DNA from: Diphasiastrum complanatum
Taxonomy: Eukaryota; Streptophyta; Lycopodiopsida; Lycopodiales; Lycopodiaceae
DNA length: 64,000 bases
Direction of reading: 5' to 3'
Assembly: GCA_029204225.1 (NCBI GenBank)
Contig: CM055102.1
Coordinates: 46,289,820-46,353,819, forward strand
In this document: positions 1 through 11,059 of the stretch, piece after piece
How positions within the stretch are numbered: position 1 is the first letter of the stretch
Layout: every line of letters begins with the position of its first letter
The notes under the pieces: generated by a model
What the model saw: only the letters and a program-made list of their open reading frames with translations
Database searches by the model: none
Told to the model about the DNA's origin: nothing
Program-made: the position numbers and the translations under genes

Positions 1-162
1 AAATTGAAATTTACCAGTGAAGGACCATATAGAGTCAAAGAAATACTGAACTATCAAGCAGTTATTCTTAAACATTTGGATGGAAAACGTTTTGATACTC
101 TAGTAAATGGCAGCCGACTATGCAAGTTTTGGCAGCCTACACCGCCAGTTCAGTTAGCATGA
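1..162 (+). pseudogene. Ty3/gypsy integrase C-terminal end (partial)
   Basis: The window opens inside an open frame of 53 codons ending in TGA at 160-162. The peptide contains GPYRVKEIL and ends in a SRLCKFW-like stretch, which is typical of the region just after the integrase core in plant Ty3/gypsy polyproteins. No chromodomain is visible. The rest of the element lies outside the window, so whether the copy is intact cannot be judged. The following bases are A/T rich with long A-runs (240-290), as expected between the pol stop and a polypurine tract. Confidence 0.7.
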
Positions 163-1290
163 TTGCAAATGATGCTTTTATTTTATTTGTTTTTCAATTT
201 CTTGTTTTTACTACTCAATTGATATTTTTTTCTAGAAAAAGACAGTGAAAAAAAAAACAAACAACAAAACAAAAAAAAATATATATGGAAAGACTAGTGA
301 GCAAAAGTCAAAAATGTCATCAGATCAAGGAGAATTGAAGAAAAGTATTTTCAAGAATCAAATCTTTATGGAAAATGACTTGAAAAATTACTTTCTTGGT
401 CATTTTTTGCACAAATTGTGTTAGAATTATTCGCCAAATTTTTAGAAGCAAGATCCACCTCAGATATACCCATACTGAATTGGGCGAACATTATTTTAAC
501 CAGTTGATATTTGTTTTTACCTTAGGTGAATGTTAAGCATTATGCCATTTTGGGAACGTTTGCCGATCATCTTCCAGTCTTGATGAACCTTTGTCGACAT
601 GCCAGATGGATTTAAAATGTCAAATTTAGGTCAGTCATAGGTTCAGATCCTAAATTTTTTCATTTATACAGTACTTGGACGAATGATGGCCTTACCTTTG
701 CCAGATCTACAGAACGTTCGCCAGACTGTTATTTTTGTCCCAGACCTTTGCTGGAAATATTGGAAGCTATTTTCAAAGTATTGAACAAGCCTGCAAATTT
801 TTTTCTAGCACTGATCAACCAAACTAGTATTTTGTGTAATCCAAATTCACCTATAAATAGGTGGAATTCGATTCATTTGTCACTTGTGCTAGTGGAACTC
901 TTGAAAAAAATTTTCACGACCAAAACTTTCTGTCAACTTTTTTTGCCTTCTGATATACACTCACACTTACTGTCCAATCACCATGTCTTCTACTGACACC
1001 TCTCAGTCTCCGAAATACTCCATTTTGAGTGTGGTGCATATTTTTAGATGCAGATTTTTGATCATCCGATAACTCCAACGAAAATCGGGTATTTGTTTAA
1101 AAACGTTGGCACTTATAAAGTGGCCCTTCAAGGATTCCAAGGCCACTTTGACATATTCAAAGGTATGGCCTTGACTGAGTTGGAAAAGGCCAAGGCAACC
1201 ATCGGTGAATATGAAAAGGCTGCCACTTAGATTTTGGAGTCTAAAATCCTCATATCCAAGTTCCATTGACGCCACAATTCTTGCAAAACA
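163..1290 (+). mobile_element. Non-coding tail and probable LTR of the gypsy element
   Basis: No conserved protein is seen here. An A-rich stretch at about 240-290 could be a polypurine region. A TATA-like box lies at 851-860. About 120 bases later a short ATG frame starts near 981 (MSSTDTSQSPKYS) and appears to continue by frameshift into a 60-codon frame at 1048-1230 with a charged, coiled-coil-like end (ALTELEKAKATIGEYEK). This could be the start of an element-encoded protein, but I do not recognise it. LTR ends were not determined. Confidence 0.35.
848..863 (+). promoter_or_regulatory. TATA box inside a near-perfect palindrome
   Basis: CACCTATAAATAGGTG reads almost the same on both strands, with the TATA core in the middle. 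It sits upstream of an ATG at about 981 in what looks like an LTR or LTR-proximal region, so it is a plausible retrotransposon promoter. Function is inferred from sequence only. Confidence 0.4.
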
Positions 1291-2251
1291 ACAACGAAAA
1301 TTTATCTACTGCTAGCATGCATTCCAATATTGCAGATCATACACATCACAAAACAGAGCATTGAGAAAAATCTCTTCTATTATCAAAACTGAATTTACAA
1401 TATCTCCTTTGAGCGCTGTCAGCGCGTTGGCGCGAGAGATGTTCTCTCTCACGAATAGTATGACTAGCTACTGCTAATCTGTAAACTCACTCTATGTCTG
1501 TGACTCTCTTCCTAACTGTTTTCTTCTTGATGGATCTAGCAATACATATATTTAGAGTAACATTTTGATTAGAGAGATTAAACGATCTACAACTAATCTC
1601 AGATTACAAGAGCGGTGAATTAGGCACGTCCTAACGCTCTTCTGATGACATCATCATATCTGATCAGGAAGCTATACTACATGGTACTTGTTTGATCTTC
1701 CTGGTCCTTAGAGCGTGAAGAGTTCCGTGTTGCGAAGAATTTTGTGTCGTGTCGTGTCATATAACCTTCTCCTGTTGTTCGTGCATTAGCTGTCTTCTGC
1801 CCATTGCCCGTGCCTTCACGATGCAGGCCTTCACCTTTTGCCAAAAGACACTTTCGCAATTTGAATAACAACGTCATCTTTTTAAGGGCACTTTCGCTTT
1901 TTCAAGGGCACCTTCACTTTTACAAGGACAACTTCGCCTTTTTCCTGAAAGGTGAAAAAAGCGAAAAACCCGAAGGTAGGCCTGAAAAACATTTCTAAGG
2001 CATTTACAGACTGTCACCTTTTTCGCAAAAAAGTGAAAAATGCGACAATGTCGAGAAAAGTTGCCAGAGTTATTTTCTAAGTGTCTTAGACCTACCTTCA
2101 TGACCCAAAAATGCGAACTGTGCGACAAAACAGTTCAAAAAAGCAGACTGTGCGAAACATAGCTCAAAATACATAGTTGCTAAAAAACAACAAAGAAAAA
2201 ACTAAGGAAAAATGAAAAGGCTTTGAAAGATAGAAACTCTCAGTTTCTTTA
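1290..2251 (-). mobile_element. Copia family A 3' LTR (element A1, minus strand)
   Basis: On the minus strand this follows the A1 polyprotein and a polypurine tract (CTTTGAGAGGGAGC, 2252-2265). It starts TAAAGAAACTGAGAG, where the matching 5' LTR remnant starts TGAAGAAACTGAGAG, so the canonical TG seems mutated to TA. The part at about 1300-1700 reads like the LTRs at 34308-35163 and 43930-44775 (shared stretches around TTTGATCAGATATCATGAC and the CTCTCACGCCAACGC block). The far end is not defined. The segment 1840-2150 is rich in short AAGGGCAC / GCGAAA repeats. Confidence 0.55.
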
Positions 2252-4858
2252 GCTCCCTCTCAAAGCTGGTATTTTTCTGATTTCTAAGCTTGTACGCTGC
2301 TTCTCAAAAATTGTCTTGTCAAGAGGCTTTGTGAAAATATCAGCCACCATCTGTTTCGTTGGAATAAACTCGGTCCTCAGCCTGTCTTTCTCAACCAGAT
2401 CTCTTCTCAGATGATATTTGATAGTAATGTGTTTCGTCTTGGAATGAAACACTGGATCCTTCATCAGATGAATGGCGGATGTGTTATCCATGAATAGTAG
2501 CAGTGGCTCGTTGGAGTTCTCTCCTAGTCCTTGAGCCATGTAAGCTCGTTCTCCATCTTGGCTGCTGCAACATACTCTGCTTCGCAGGATGATTGCGCAA
2601 TTATGGTCTGCTTCATGCTGATCCATATCACAGCTGCACCGGCTGCTATTGTACACCCTCTTGAGATGCTCTTGCAGTCACCTTTTAGGGGTGCTCAGCT
2701 TGCATCGCTGTAGGATTTGATTTGGAATCCTTCATATTGATATTAAATTGGCTCATTCTGAAAACTACATAAGCAATGTCGGGACATATATTATCTGCTA
2801 AGTACATGAGTGATCTGATTAACCTCCTGTAGGGCACGTTCTGCATGGCTTCCTACTCTTCTGCATTTTGCGGATAGTCTTGCTTGGTCAGAATTGTTTC
2901 AGCTACCATCGACATATTAGCTTTCTTGCAGTCTATCATTTGAAAATCATCAATGATTTTCTGAATGTATCTTGACTAGGGAAGATACAACTTCCCTCCG
3001 TCGAGATCTCTGTCAATCTACAATCCTAGGTAGCATCTTGCTTCCCCTAGGTCTGATATTTCAAAATGCTATGAAATATCATGCTTCACCTGAGCAATCA
3101 GCTCGTCACTTCCGGACAGGATCAAAGTGTCATCCACATAGACTGCTATGATTATGATTTTTCCATCTGTGATCTTTGTATAGACATTGTAGTCGGCCAT
3201 CAATGGTTGAAATCCTAAGGATCTGAGAGTGTGATCCTTCTTCTTATATCATTGCCTGGCAGACTGCTTCAGTCCGTATATGCTTCTTTGCATTTGGCAG
3301 GTGTAGTTCGCAAAGCGTGAGCAGATGAATCTTGGTGGTTGGTCCATATAGACCTCTTCATTCAACTTGCCATGTAGGAAGGTGGTCTTTTCATCCACTA
3401 TGTGGATCTTGAGACTGTACATTGCTACATATGAAAATAGTAGGGTAAGGACAAATGCTTTATGACTGGAGAAAGGTTTCAGTATAGTCAACACCATACT
3501 TCTGGGAGAAACCTTTCGCCACCAATTTGGCCTTGTATTTTGATATGTTGCCATCAGGTCCGTACTTGTATTTGAAAACCCATTTGCACTTTACAATCTT
3601 CATGTCTGCTAGTAATGGCTCCAGATTTCAAACATTGTTCTACTCCATGGAATTCATCTCGTCTTCCATCACTTTAATCCACTTGTCCTTATTTGGACAA
3701 TTGATAGCTTACTCATATGTTTGAGGTTCTCCTCCAAATCCACAGAATTCCTCTGATATATAGGCTGAGCTATCAGGTACAAATCTGATAGGTGCTCTTC
3801 TTTCTCTCGTGGATCTTCTTGGAGAGTTTGCAGTCAGATTGATGGCCTTGCCTTTGCTGACTGCTGAATTGTGGTGAGTAGCAAGTGTCCTGGGTACAGG
3901 ATGTGCGCCTTGCTGCTCGTCGTCTGAATAGTCACTTTGTCTATTTGGAATTTGAGCATCTTGTTCTGGGTGCTCAGGGTCTGCTCCCTCCTTAGATGTC
4001 GACAGGTCATAGTAGTGTCTGGTCAAGATTTTGTAGCCAACTGGATCTCCGTCAGCCATTGTCTTTGACTCATCAAATCCCACGTCTCTGACAATCTTGA
4101 TTTGTCTGTTGTCAAGCATGTAGATCAAGACCATGAGAGTCTGATTTCTCCTCTCTACCACACCATTGTACTATGGTGTGTAGGCTACACACCATTGTGC
4201 TGTCGTGTGTAGGCTGCACTCTTTAAGTGAAGTATGTCTTTGTTGGTGCAAAACTCTACAAAGCGTTTGGAGACGTATTCTCCTCCTCTATCGGTTCTTA
4301 GCTGCTTCACCTTCTTGACTCTATGAATTTGTCCAGGGCCTCTGACTTATTGTGGATAAAGTACACGGCTGCAAGCTTGCTGAAGTCGTCAATAAAAGTG
4401 ATGTAGTACTTTGAACCTCCCAGGGAGGCCACATCAAACAATCCACAGATGTCAGAGTGTACCAGTTCTAGGAGTTCTTTCGTTCTGAAAGAGTCCTTGG
4501 CGAATGATATACGTGACATCTTGCCTTTGTTACAAGCATCACAGGATTTCAAGCATGCTGCATCTTTGATGTTGACACCATTGAATGCTCCACTCCGGGT
4601 AGCATTGTATAGAGCAACTATAATCATGTGATACAACCTCCTGTGCCAGTGGTTGTGGGCATCTCTTCTGTGCCATCAACCTAGGGCCATAGACCTTCTC
4701 CTTTCAATATGAGAGAAGTCTTCACCTTCCATGCTAGAAAGTTTGATCCTGAGGAGTCAAGGATCGTGTAGATCTTTGATTGAATGCTGCTAATGGATGC
4801 TATAGCCTAAAGGAATCAGACAGGGCTCTGATAATCAAAAGTCGTGGCTCTGATACCA
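2252..4858 (-). pseudogene. Copia family A polyprotein remnant (element A1)
   Basis: Broken Ty1/copia gag-pol on the minus strand. In coding order: a gag start at about 4800 (SIQSKIYTILDSSGSNF), whose ATG is now ATA and which carries an in-frame stop; an integrase zinc finger (CDACNKGKMSR) and integrase start at 4307-4636 (HSDIC, FIDDFSK); the integrase-RT linker at 3709-4161 (VRDVGFDESKTMADG); an RT segment at 3249-3554 (FLHGKLNEEVYMDQPP, SIYGLKQSARQ); and RNase H at 2249-2656 (MDNTSAIHL, FHSKTKHI, ADIFTKPL). Most of gag and the integrase catalytic core are deleted and several frames are shifted, so it cannot encode an active polyprotein. Confidence 0.85.
4841..4858 (-). other. Primer binding site of copia A1 (initiator Met tRNA)
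   Basis: The minus strand reads TGGTATCAGAGCCACGAC directly after the 5' LTR end ...CCTACA. TGGTATCAGAGC is the usual plant copia primer site, complementary to the 3' end of initiator tRNA-Met. It fixes the left edge of the A1 internal region. Confidence 0.85.
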
Positions 4859-4950
4859 TGTAGGAATTCACTGGGCCTTCAACGAATACAACTTAATCCT
4901 TCTGGTTCAGAGGTTGCACCGTGATGCAACTTAAACTCTCAGTTTCTTCA
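4859..4950 (-). mobile_element. Internally deleted 5' LTR of copia A1
   Basis: On the minus strand it starts TGAAGAAACTGAGAG at 4950 and ends CCTACA at 4859, next to the primer site. Only 92 bases remain, while other LTRs of this family exceed 800 bases. Both termini are kept, so the loss is internal. Confidence 0.6.
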
Positions 4951-4984
4951 GTCTATCATTGATGCATCTTTGGAAAATAGACTA

Positions 4985-6730
4985 GGATTCCTTTTAGATC
5001 AAGTCATAGGAATGCAACAAAAGGTCTGTTATCTGTTGTTCATATAGATATATGTGGACCTATGCAAACTCCTTCATTACTAGATGAAAAGTATTTCATT
5101 ATCTTTATTGACGAATTCTCCAAAAGAACAATTATTTATTTCATTTAACAAAAATCAGAAGCTTTCATCAAGTTTAAACAATTAAAAGAGCATGCAAAAA
5201 ATCAAATTGGCAAACGAATCAAAGCACTGAGGTCAGATAACGGGAGAGAATACATCTCCATCGAATTCAAGGAGTATTGTTTTAACAATGGCATTGAACA
5301 ACAATACATTACCTCCTATTTGCCTCAGTCAAATTGTCTTGTTGACAGAAAGAACAGAACCTTAGTTGAATCGACAAAGTGCATGTTATCACATGCGACA
5401 CTTCCAAAGTCCTTTTGGGCTGAAGCTGTTTCAACAACAATCTATATTCAGAATAGATGTCCTACTAAAGGTCTCCATTCAAAGTTTGGACATGTACCAA
5501 ACCTTCTCTATCAAACTTATGAGTTTTTTGATGTACTGCTTTTACGCAGATACCTCGTGATCTCAGGAATAAGCTCGACTTCCAGAGTATCAAATGTATT
5601 TTCATCAGCTACACTACTTCAGATCAAGCCTACAAGTTATTTGATCCCATCAAGTCAAAGATATTCACTAGCTGGGATGTCATCTTCATCGAAGATTAGT
5701 TTCAAGACCTCAAGGGAATAGGCACAACCCATCCAGTTGACCTGTCAGATTCTCCTGACATATTGAGCTTTCTAGTTCCTCAGTCGACTATTCCCCTTGA
5801 AGGACCAAGCTCATCTACTCTTGACGAAAAACAAATCAACAACGAATCAGAAGATGATAATATTGCAAGTCAACGACTACAATATAATGGAAATGATCAA
5901 CTTCCTCTATTACGCAAAAGATCTTCAAGAGCAAGCAGACCACCTAATCGATATATTGACGAGTCTACAGCCTACCTTGTTCATGAGCCGACGTCTGTCA
6001 AAGAGGCACTCAGTCAGCCAGATTCAATTCTGTGGAAAGAAGCTATGGATAAAGAGTATTTATCTCTTATCAAGAACCAGACATGGACAATTGTCGATGG
6101 ACAATTGTCAAATTATCTGCTAGCAAAAACGTAGTTGATTGCAAATGGATTCTCAATGTCAAGTACAATGCAAATGGAAGCATGAACAGGAGAAAGGCAT
6201 GACTTGTCACCAAAGGATTTTCTCAGGTATACAACGCCTATTACACTGAGATCTTCAGTCAAGTAGTCAAGCATTCTTCTATTTGACTTTTGCTATCATT
6301 TTCCATTGCAGCAGATTCGGAAATACATCAGATGGATGTACAGACAACATATCTCAATGGAGTTATTAAAGATGACATTTACATGGTACAACCTAAAGGT
6401 TATCTTATCGAGGGTAAACACAATCATGTGTGTAAATTCCATAAGGCACTTTATGGTTTGAAGCAATCTGCTCGAGCGTGGTTTCAAAGGACCAATACTT
6501 TCCTTATTGATCACGGCTACACACCTAGCTCTTCAGATTCTAATGTTTACTTCAAAGTAGTACTCTTTTATCATTATCACTCTATATGTGGATGATACAT
6601 TGCTTTTCAGCAACACTACCATTCTGATAAAAGAGGCCAAGCCAATGCTATCTTTCGAATTTGAAATAACCGATCTGGGCAAAGCTCATTTCTGCCTTGG
6701 TATACAAATCCATAGAGACAAAAATTAGAA
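4985..6730 (+). pseudogene. Copia integrase-RT remnant (plus strand)
   Basis: Degenerate Ty1/copia pol. It shows the integrase start (HIDICGPMQTPS, FIDEFSK), the core (RSDNGREYIS, then an equivalent of the Q-N-G-ERKNR region mutated to QSNCLVDRKNRTL), the linker (5763-6134) and RT (CKWILNVKYN, MDVQTTYLNGVI, ALYGLKQSARAW at about 6290-6520). RT then continues into a DLGKAHFCLG-like motif. Stops and frameshifts interrupt it at many points. RNase H is missing and the sequence breaks at about 6730. It lies head to tail against A1 in the opposite orientation. Confidence 0.8.
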
Positions 6731-7110
6731 ATTGATCTACATTACTCAACAGAGGACGACAATGGATTTTTACACGTAATTCATGATAGGCGACAGTGTT
6801 GCAAAAATGTGAAAAATACAACATTGTACTTTTACTCATAGTTCTTGACAGGCGACACGGTTAGGAATGCTAATGAGTTTCTATCCACTATTGTCTTGCA
6901 CTCATTAGCATCTGATCTTGCTTTTCTGAATCAATACTATTTCTTTATTGCGTTCACTTTGTGTCAGAATGCATGCATCTCTATAATGCTTTTGTAACTG
7001 ATAGAAATTGTCTACGTAATCACTTAGTATCTAGCGAAAGTTAAATGCTAAAGATTGAACATGATTTTCATCACTACTGCTTTGTTCAATTTTTTATAGG
7101 CGTAGTCATG
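6731..7110. mobile_element. LTR-like non-coding remnant
   Basis: No protein is seen. A stretch around 6880-6910 (CCACTATTGTCTTGCACTC) resembles one at about 59890-59910 (CCGCTATTGTCTTGTGCTC), and both lie next to copia debris, which suggests a shared LTR family. Ends are unknown. Confidence 0.3.
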
Positions 7111-7517
7111 CATTGGAAGTATGAAGTTTTCGCATTCCATTATCTACCTATTTCTGACATCCAAGATGCACTTCAATCAAAGGTGTGGGACAAGCCTATG
7201 GAGCAAGAGTATGAAGTTTTTATCACCAGCAATACTTCAACGCTAGTGGATTTACCATCCAACAAGCATATTATTGGTTGAAAATGGGTGTTTAGAATCA
7301 AGTACAACAATATGGCACCATCAAAAAGTACAAAGCAAGCTATGTTCAAAAGGATTCACTCAAATCCAAGGCCTTGACTATGAGAAAACATTTGCACCCA
7401 TCGCAAAGATGGTGACTATAAAAATCATCATCTCTATTGCTTGCTACTTCAAGTGGAAGATGTTCCAATTGGATGTCTCTAATGCCTTTCTTAATGGTCA
7501 CCTTGAGGAGGAGATTA
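7111..7517 (+). pseudogene. Copia family B RT N-terminal fragment (plus strand)
   Basis: It encodes the linker-RT part of a copia polyprotein: DALQSKVWDKPMEQEYE, HIIG, then AKMVTIKIIISIACYFKWK and QLDVSNAFLNGHLEEEI, with frame changes. It stops exactly where the family B LTR starts at 7518. The same protein segment is present in the opposite orientation at about 10225-10560, so two diverged inverted copies flank the LTR and the rest of element B. Confidence 0.75.
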
Positions 7518-8167
7518 TGAAATTTTCTCACGTGTGGGAATGCCACAAAGTGTGATTTGATCGCCTAAGACTTTGTGATTGAACCTAGATCAAGTGTAGA
7601 TTGATAATCAAGATCAAACACTCAACTCTATGTCAAGAGCACTAATCTACATGCATAAAACCATCATACAAGTACTCTCACGTGTGTGGAAGTAAGTGCT
7701 TGAAAAAACTAAGTACAAAAATATCGTTTTTTTGGGTAGAGAGAGAAACCAAGATAGACTAGAAATTCACTTAGATCTCAAAAATCTCAAGTACATAATG
7801 AAGGTATCAAGCACTCTAATAGGAACTCATGGAGGAGAGTGCTCAAATATGATTGGACCCCTTCTTCTACTCCTCTCCATGTGATTGGATGAGTGACTTT
7901 CTACTCCTCTAATATGATTGGAGCATATACATAAAATCTCTCTTTTGATTGGACCCTTGATCCATGCCAACACTTTGGAATTGGTCAGTCATCAAATATA
8001 ATTTTGACACTTTTAGTGAGCCTAACTATCTTCATAAATCACTTTTGGGCTAATCACATAAATACATGTGAATTTGACTATTTTGCCTCCTAGGACAAAA
8101 ATGGCCCTATCACTAGCTTACACATAGATGGTAACAAATAAAATTTGTAACACACCTAAATTCAACA
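7518..8167 (-). mobile_element. Copia family B LTR, minus orientation
   Basis: In minus orientation it starts TGTTGAATTTAGG at 8167 and ends ...GAAAATTTCA at 7518 (TG...CA). It is related to the plus-strand LTR at 33399-34099 (TGTTGAGTTAGGGGG start, similar CACACATGTGAAAT end). It lies downstream of the minus-strand RNase H at 8216-8476, so it is the 3' LTR of element B. Confidence 0.75.
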
Positions 8168-8425
8168 TAGATGACTTTTTGTATTTTTCACACTCCTCCT
8201 GAAAAGTTATCTATTCTAAAAAAGCATGGATGCTGGAATCAACCCAAGACTAGATCTAAGCTTGATGAAGGCGCTCTTGAGTAGTGGCTTGGTGAGTAGA
8301 TCGACAATACATGAAGATGAATCAATATGCTCCAAGTAGATTTCTCCTCCAAAAAGCTTCTTTCTCACAAAATGATGTGCGATTTCTATGTGCTTGCTCC
8401 TTGCATGAAATATTGGATTGTTGGC

Positions 8426-9172
8426 TGTCAGAAATGGTGAACTCCTGCAATTTTGTCGCAACGCGAAAGTCAACAAGCCTTGACTCGAAGGTCGAACGAT
8501 TCGCGAAAGTCAGCGTGCTTCCAAGACAAATGAAGGACGAACGATTCGCGAATCATTCACACCTCCAGGACTGCAAAAACCGCAAAGCGACGCAAAACGA
8601 AAAGACACGAAAGAAATGAAAGAAATGAAAGGAAACGAAAGAAACGAAGGAGAATCTTTCACGATGCCAACTGACAACTCAACGGGCTTGGAGTCTTATA
8701 CTTCACACCCAGCTGAAACGAGTAGCAACGACGGAGAGTAACTGATTAGTTGATTAGCGTTAACTACTCTTGTAATTCTCTGTTTAGCTATCTTGTAAAC
8801 GCCAGGCAGTGGAGATAAGAACCATATTTCTAGATCAAAACATACACAGAGTATGTGAGTGAGTAGAGCAAATAAGAAAAAGACTAGAGACAAAGTGTTG
8901 TGTATGAAAGTCTACCAACGAGCAGAATACAACGAAAAGAGTAGAGCGTCAGGCTGCCAACAAGCGAGACACTGACGATCTCGCTCTAAAAATCAAACTG
9001 ATAATTGATTGCTCTATTTTCGTGCATCTCCTTGTCTTACGCTGTCTTGATTGCTAGAATGAAATTTGTTCTGTGATGTGTAGTCGCGTGTCTAGGTTTC
9101 TGTGAAGCTTCCGCACAAAAGAACAAGAAACAAAATCGTTCGCGACAATGAAATAAAACCAGTTTCGCGACA
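8426..9172 (+). mobile_element. Solo LTR inserted in copia B RNase H, with target duplication
   Basis: A 747-bp insertion starting TGTCAGAAATGG and ending TTTCGCGACA. It is flanked by TTGGC (8421-8425) and TTGGG (9173-9177), a 5-bp target duplication with one mismatch. Removing it rejoins RNase H between SAQALPN and NPIFHARSK. The LTR belongs to the same family as the one at 52481-53132, where polyprotein and polypurine tract set the orientation, so this copy is in plus orientation. With no internal region, it fits LTR-LTR recombination. Confidence 0.85.
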
Positions 9173-9316
9173 TTGGGAAGAGCTTGGGCCGAGATGTTGT
9201 CACATTTGATCAAAGGCAAATCCTCTTCCATAATGAATTTGAGCTCCAAGAAAATCCTCTCGATCCAAAGCACTTCTTTTGTTGTTGTAGTTAGTGCCTT
9301 ATACTCGGCCTCACAT

Positions 9317-9318
<2 letters not shown>

Positions 9319-9415
<97 letters not shown>
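9319..9415. repeat. (AG)n microsatellite inside copia RNase H
   Basis: Pure AG dinucleotides run from 9319 to 9407, followed by AAAGAGAGA. On the minus strand it is a CT tract between KKQYTIS and SSCEAEY of RNase H, where copia proteins normally have a short Ser-rich link. The flanking frames do not match, so the expansion also shifted the frame. Confidence 0.95.
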
Positions 9416-11059
9416 TAGTATATTGCTTTTTGGAAAGCCAATATATGAAATTTCCTCCAAAGAATATGGGGAAGGCACTTGTGGATTTTTGATCCACCAT
9501 GTCACTTGCAAAATACGAGTCCGAGTAGCCAAGAATATATAGATCTTCACTTTTGTAAAGCAAACAAAAATCATGAGTTGAAGATATATATATCTTGAGA
9601 CGCTCTTGGCCTGGCCGATTTCCAATGATAGATCTTGGGATCCTGCATAGATTGGCTAAGCTTGTGCACACAATAGCTCAAGTCGGGCCTAGTGATGGCT
9701 AACCATATTAAGGAGCCAATAAGGCTTCTAAAAATGGTGATGTCCTTGAAGGATCTTTCATCTCCCTTATTAGGATCTTTCACAACATGCTCCACTGGTG
9801 TATCTATGCTCTTATGATTCTCCATATGAAACTTTCTCAACATTGATAGAGCATATCTAGATTGACATATAAAAACATAATCATGATAAATGTCAATCTC
9901 TAGGCCTAAAATATAATGGAGCTCTCCTAGATCTTGCATTTTAAACTCTTCTCCAAGTGCACTTTTTGTCTCTTCTACTAATTTGATGCAACTTCCACAA
10001 AGAATAATGTCATCTACATAAACAAGAAGAATGACAAGATCACTAGCAACAAACTTTAAATACATGAAAGGATCATAGTCACTTAGCATAAATCCTAGTG
10101 AGATAAGAAAGGAGTTGAGTCTAGCATACCATGATCTTGGTGCTTGCATGATTCCATATAGACTTTTGAATAGCAAGCAAACTTTTGATTCATCCTTGAT
10201 GAATCCTTGAGGTTGCTCCATATATATTTCCTCTTCAAGATATCCATTGAGAAATGCATTGGAAACATCTAATTGGAATACCTTCCATTTGAAATAGCAG
10301 GCAATAGATATGATTATCCTTATTGTCACCATCTTTACAACGGATGCAAAGGTCTCTTCATAATCAAGGCCTTGGATTTGAGTAAATCCTTTTGCACATA
10401 GCCTTGTTTTTTACTTGTTGATAGTGTGATCATGATTGCACTTGATTCAAAATACCCACTTGCAACCAATGATATGCTTGTTGTATGGAGGATCCACAAG
10501 CTCCCAAGTATTATTGGTGATCAATGCATATCGTATTTTTGCTCCATAGCTTTGTACCATTGGAGTGCATCTTGGACACACCTTGGCTCTTCATTTGACA
10601 TGAAAAAAGCATAATTGGTAAAATCAAGTTCCACTTGCTTGCCTTTGTCAATATGTGAGAGCCTCTTAGGCTCAAATATCTCTCTCAAAGATCTTCTTGG
10701 TGAGAATTGAATGAGGAGTCTTCTCCTCAAACCTCGACCCCATCACTTCTTGATTGTCTTCAATAGAGATAGGCCTACCAAGGTGGACTTTTGTTCTTCA
10801 TAAAAAGTGAAATCTCTAATCTCAATAGCTTTGGAAGTAGAGAGTATATAGACTCTATAGGCCTTCTTGGTGGATGAGTATCCAACCATGATCCCTTTGC
10901 TTGAGGTTGGATCATCCTTCTTCCTTGTTTCCAAGGGAATATGTGCAAAGCAAATACTTCCAAAGATTCTAAGCTGATCAACCTTAGGGTTCTTCTTGAA
11001 TAATACTTCATATGGTGTCTTTTGTGAAATATTTGAGATTCATCAAGATCCAAACCTAC

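Larger units (their letters stand above)
8168..11055 (-). pseudogene. Copia family B polyprotein remnant (minus strand)
   Basis: In coding order on the minus strand: integrase C-terminal region at about 11050-10743 (LRIFGSICFAHIP, GIMVGYSSTKKAYRVY); linker (10730-10521); RT as a 253-codon frame (9571-10332) with FQLDVSNAFLNGYLEEEIY, SLYGIMQAPRSWY and the catalytic LVYVDDIIL motif intact; RNase H start at about 9420-9500; a (GA)n tract at 9319-9415; [10 protein letters not shown]; then a foreign solo LTR (8426-9172); then FHARSKHIEI and LLTKPL at 8216-8425. RT is well kept, but the microsatellite and the LTR insertion break RNase H. Gag and integrase core are absent. Confidence 0.85.

Noticed and set aside
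748-996. 82-codon frame at the window start as a small gene
   Set aside because: It overlaps the TATA-containing LTR-like region and has no recognisable domain.
9291-9671. Leu-Ser and Arg-Glu repeat proteins at 9.3 kb, 13.7 kb and 41.8 kb
   Set aside because: They are translations of GA/CT microsatellites in every frame.
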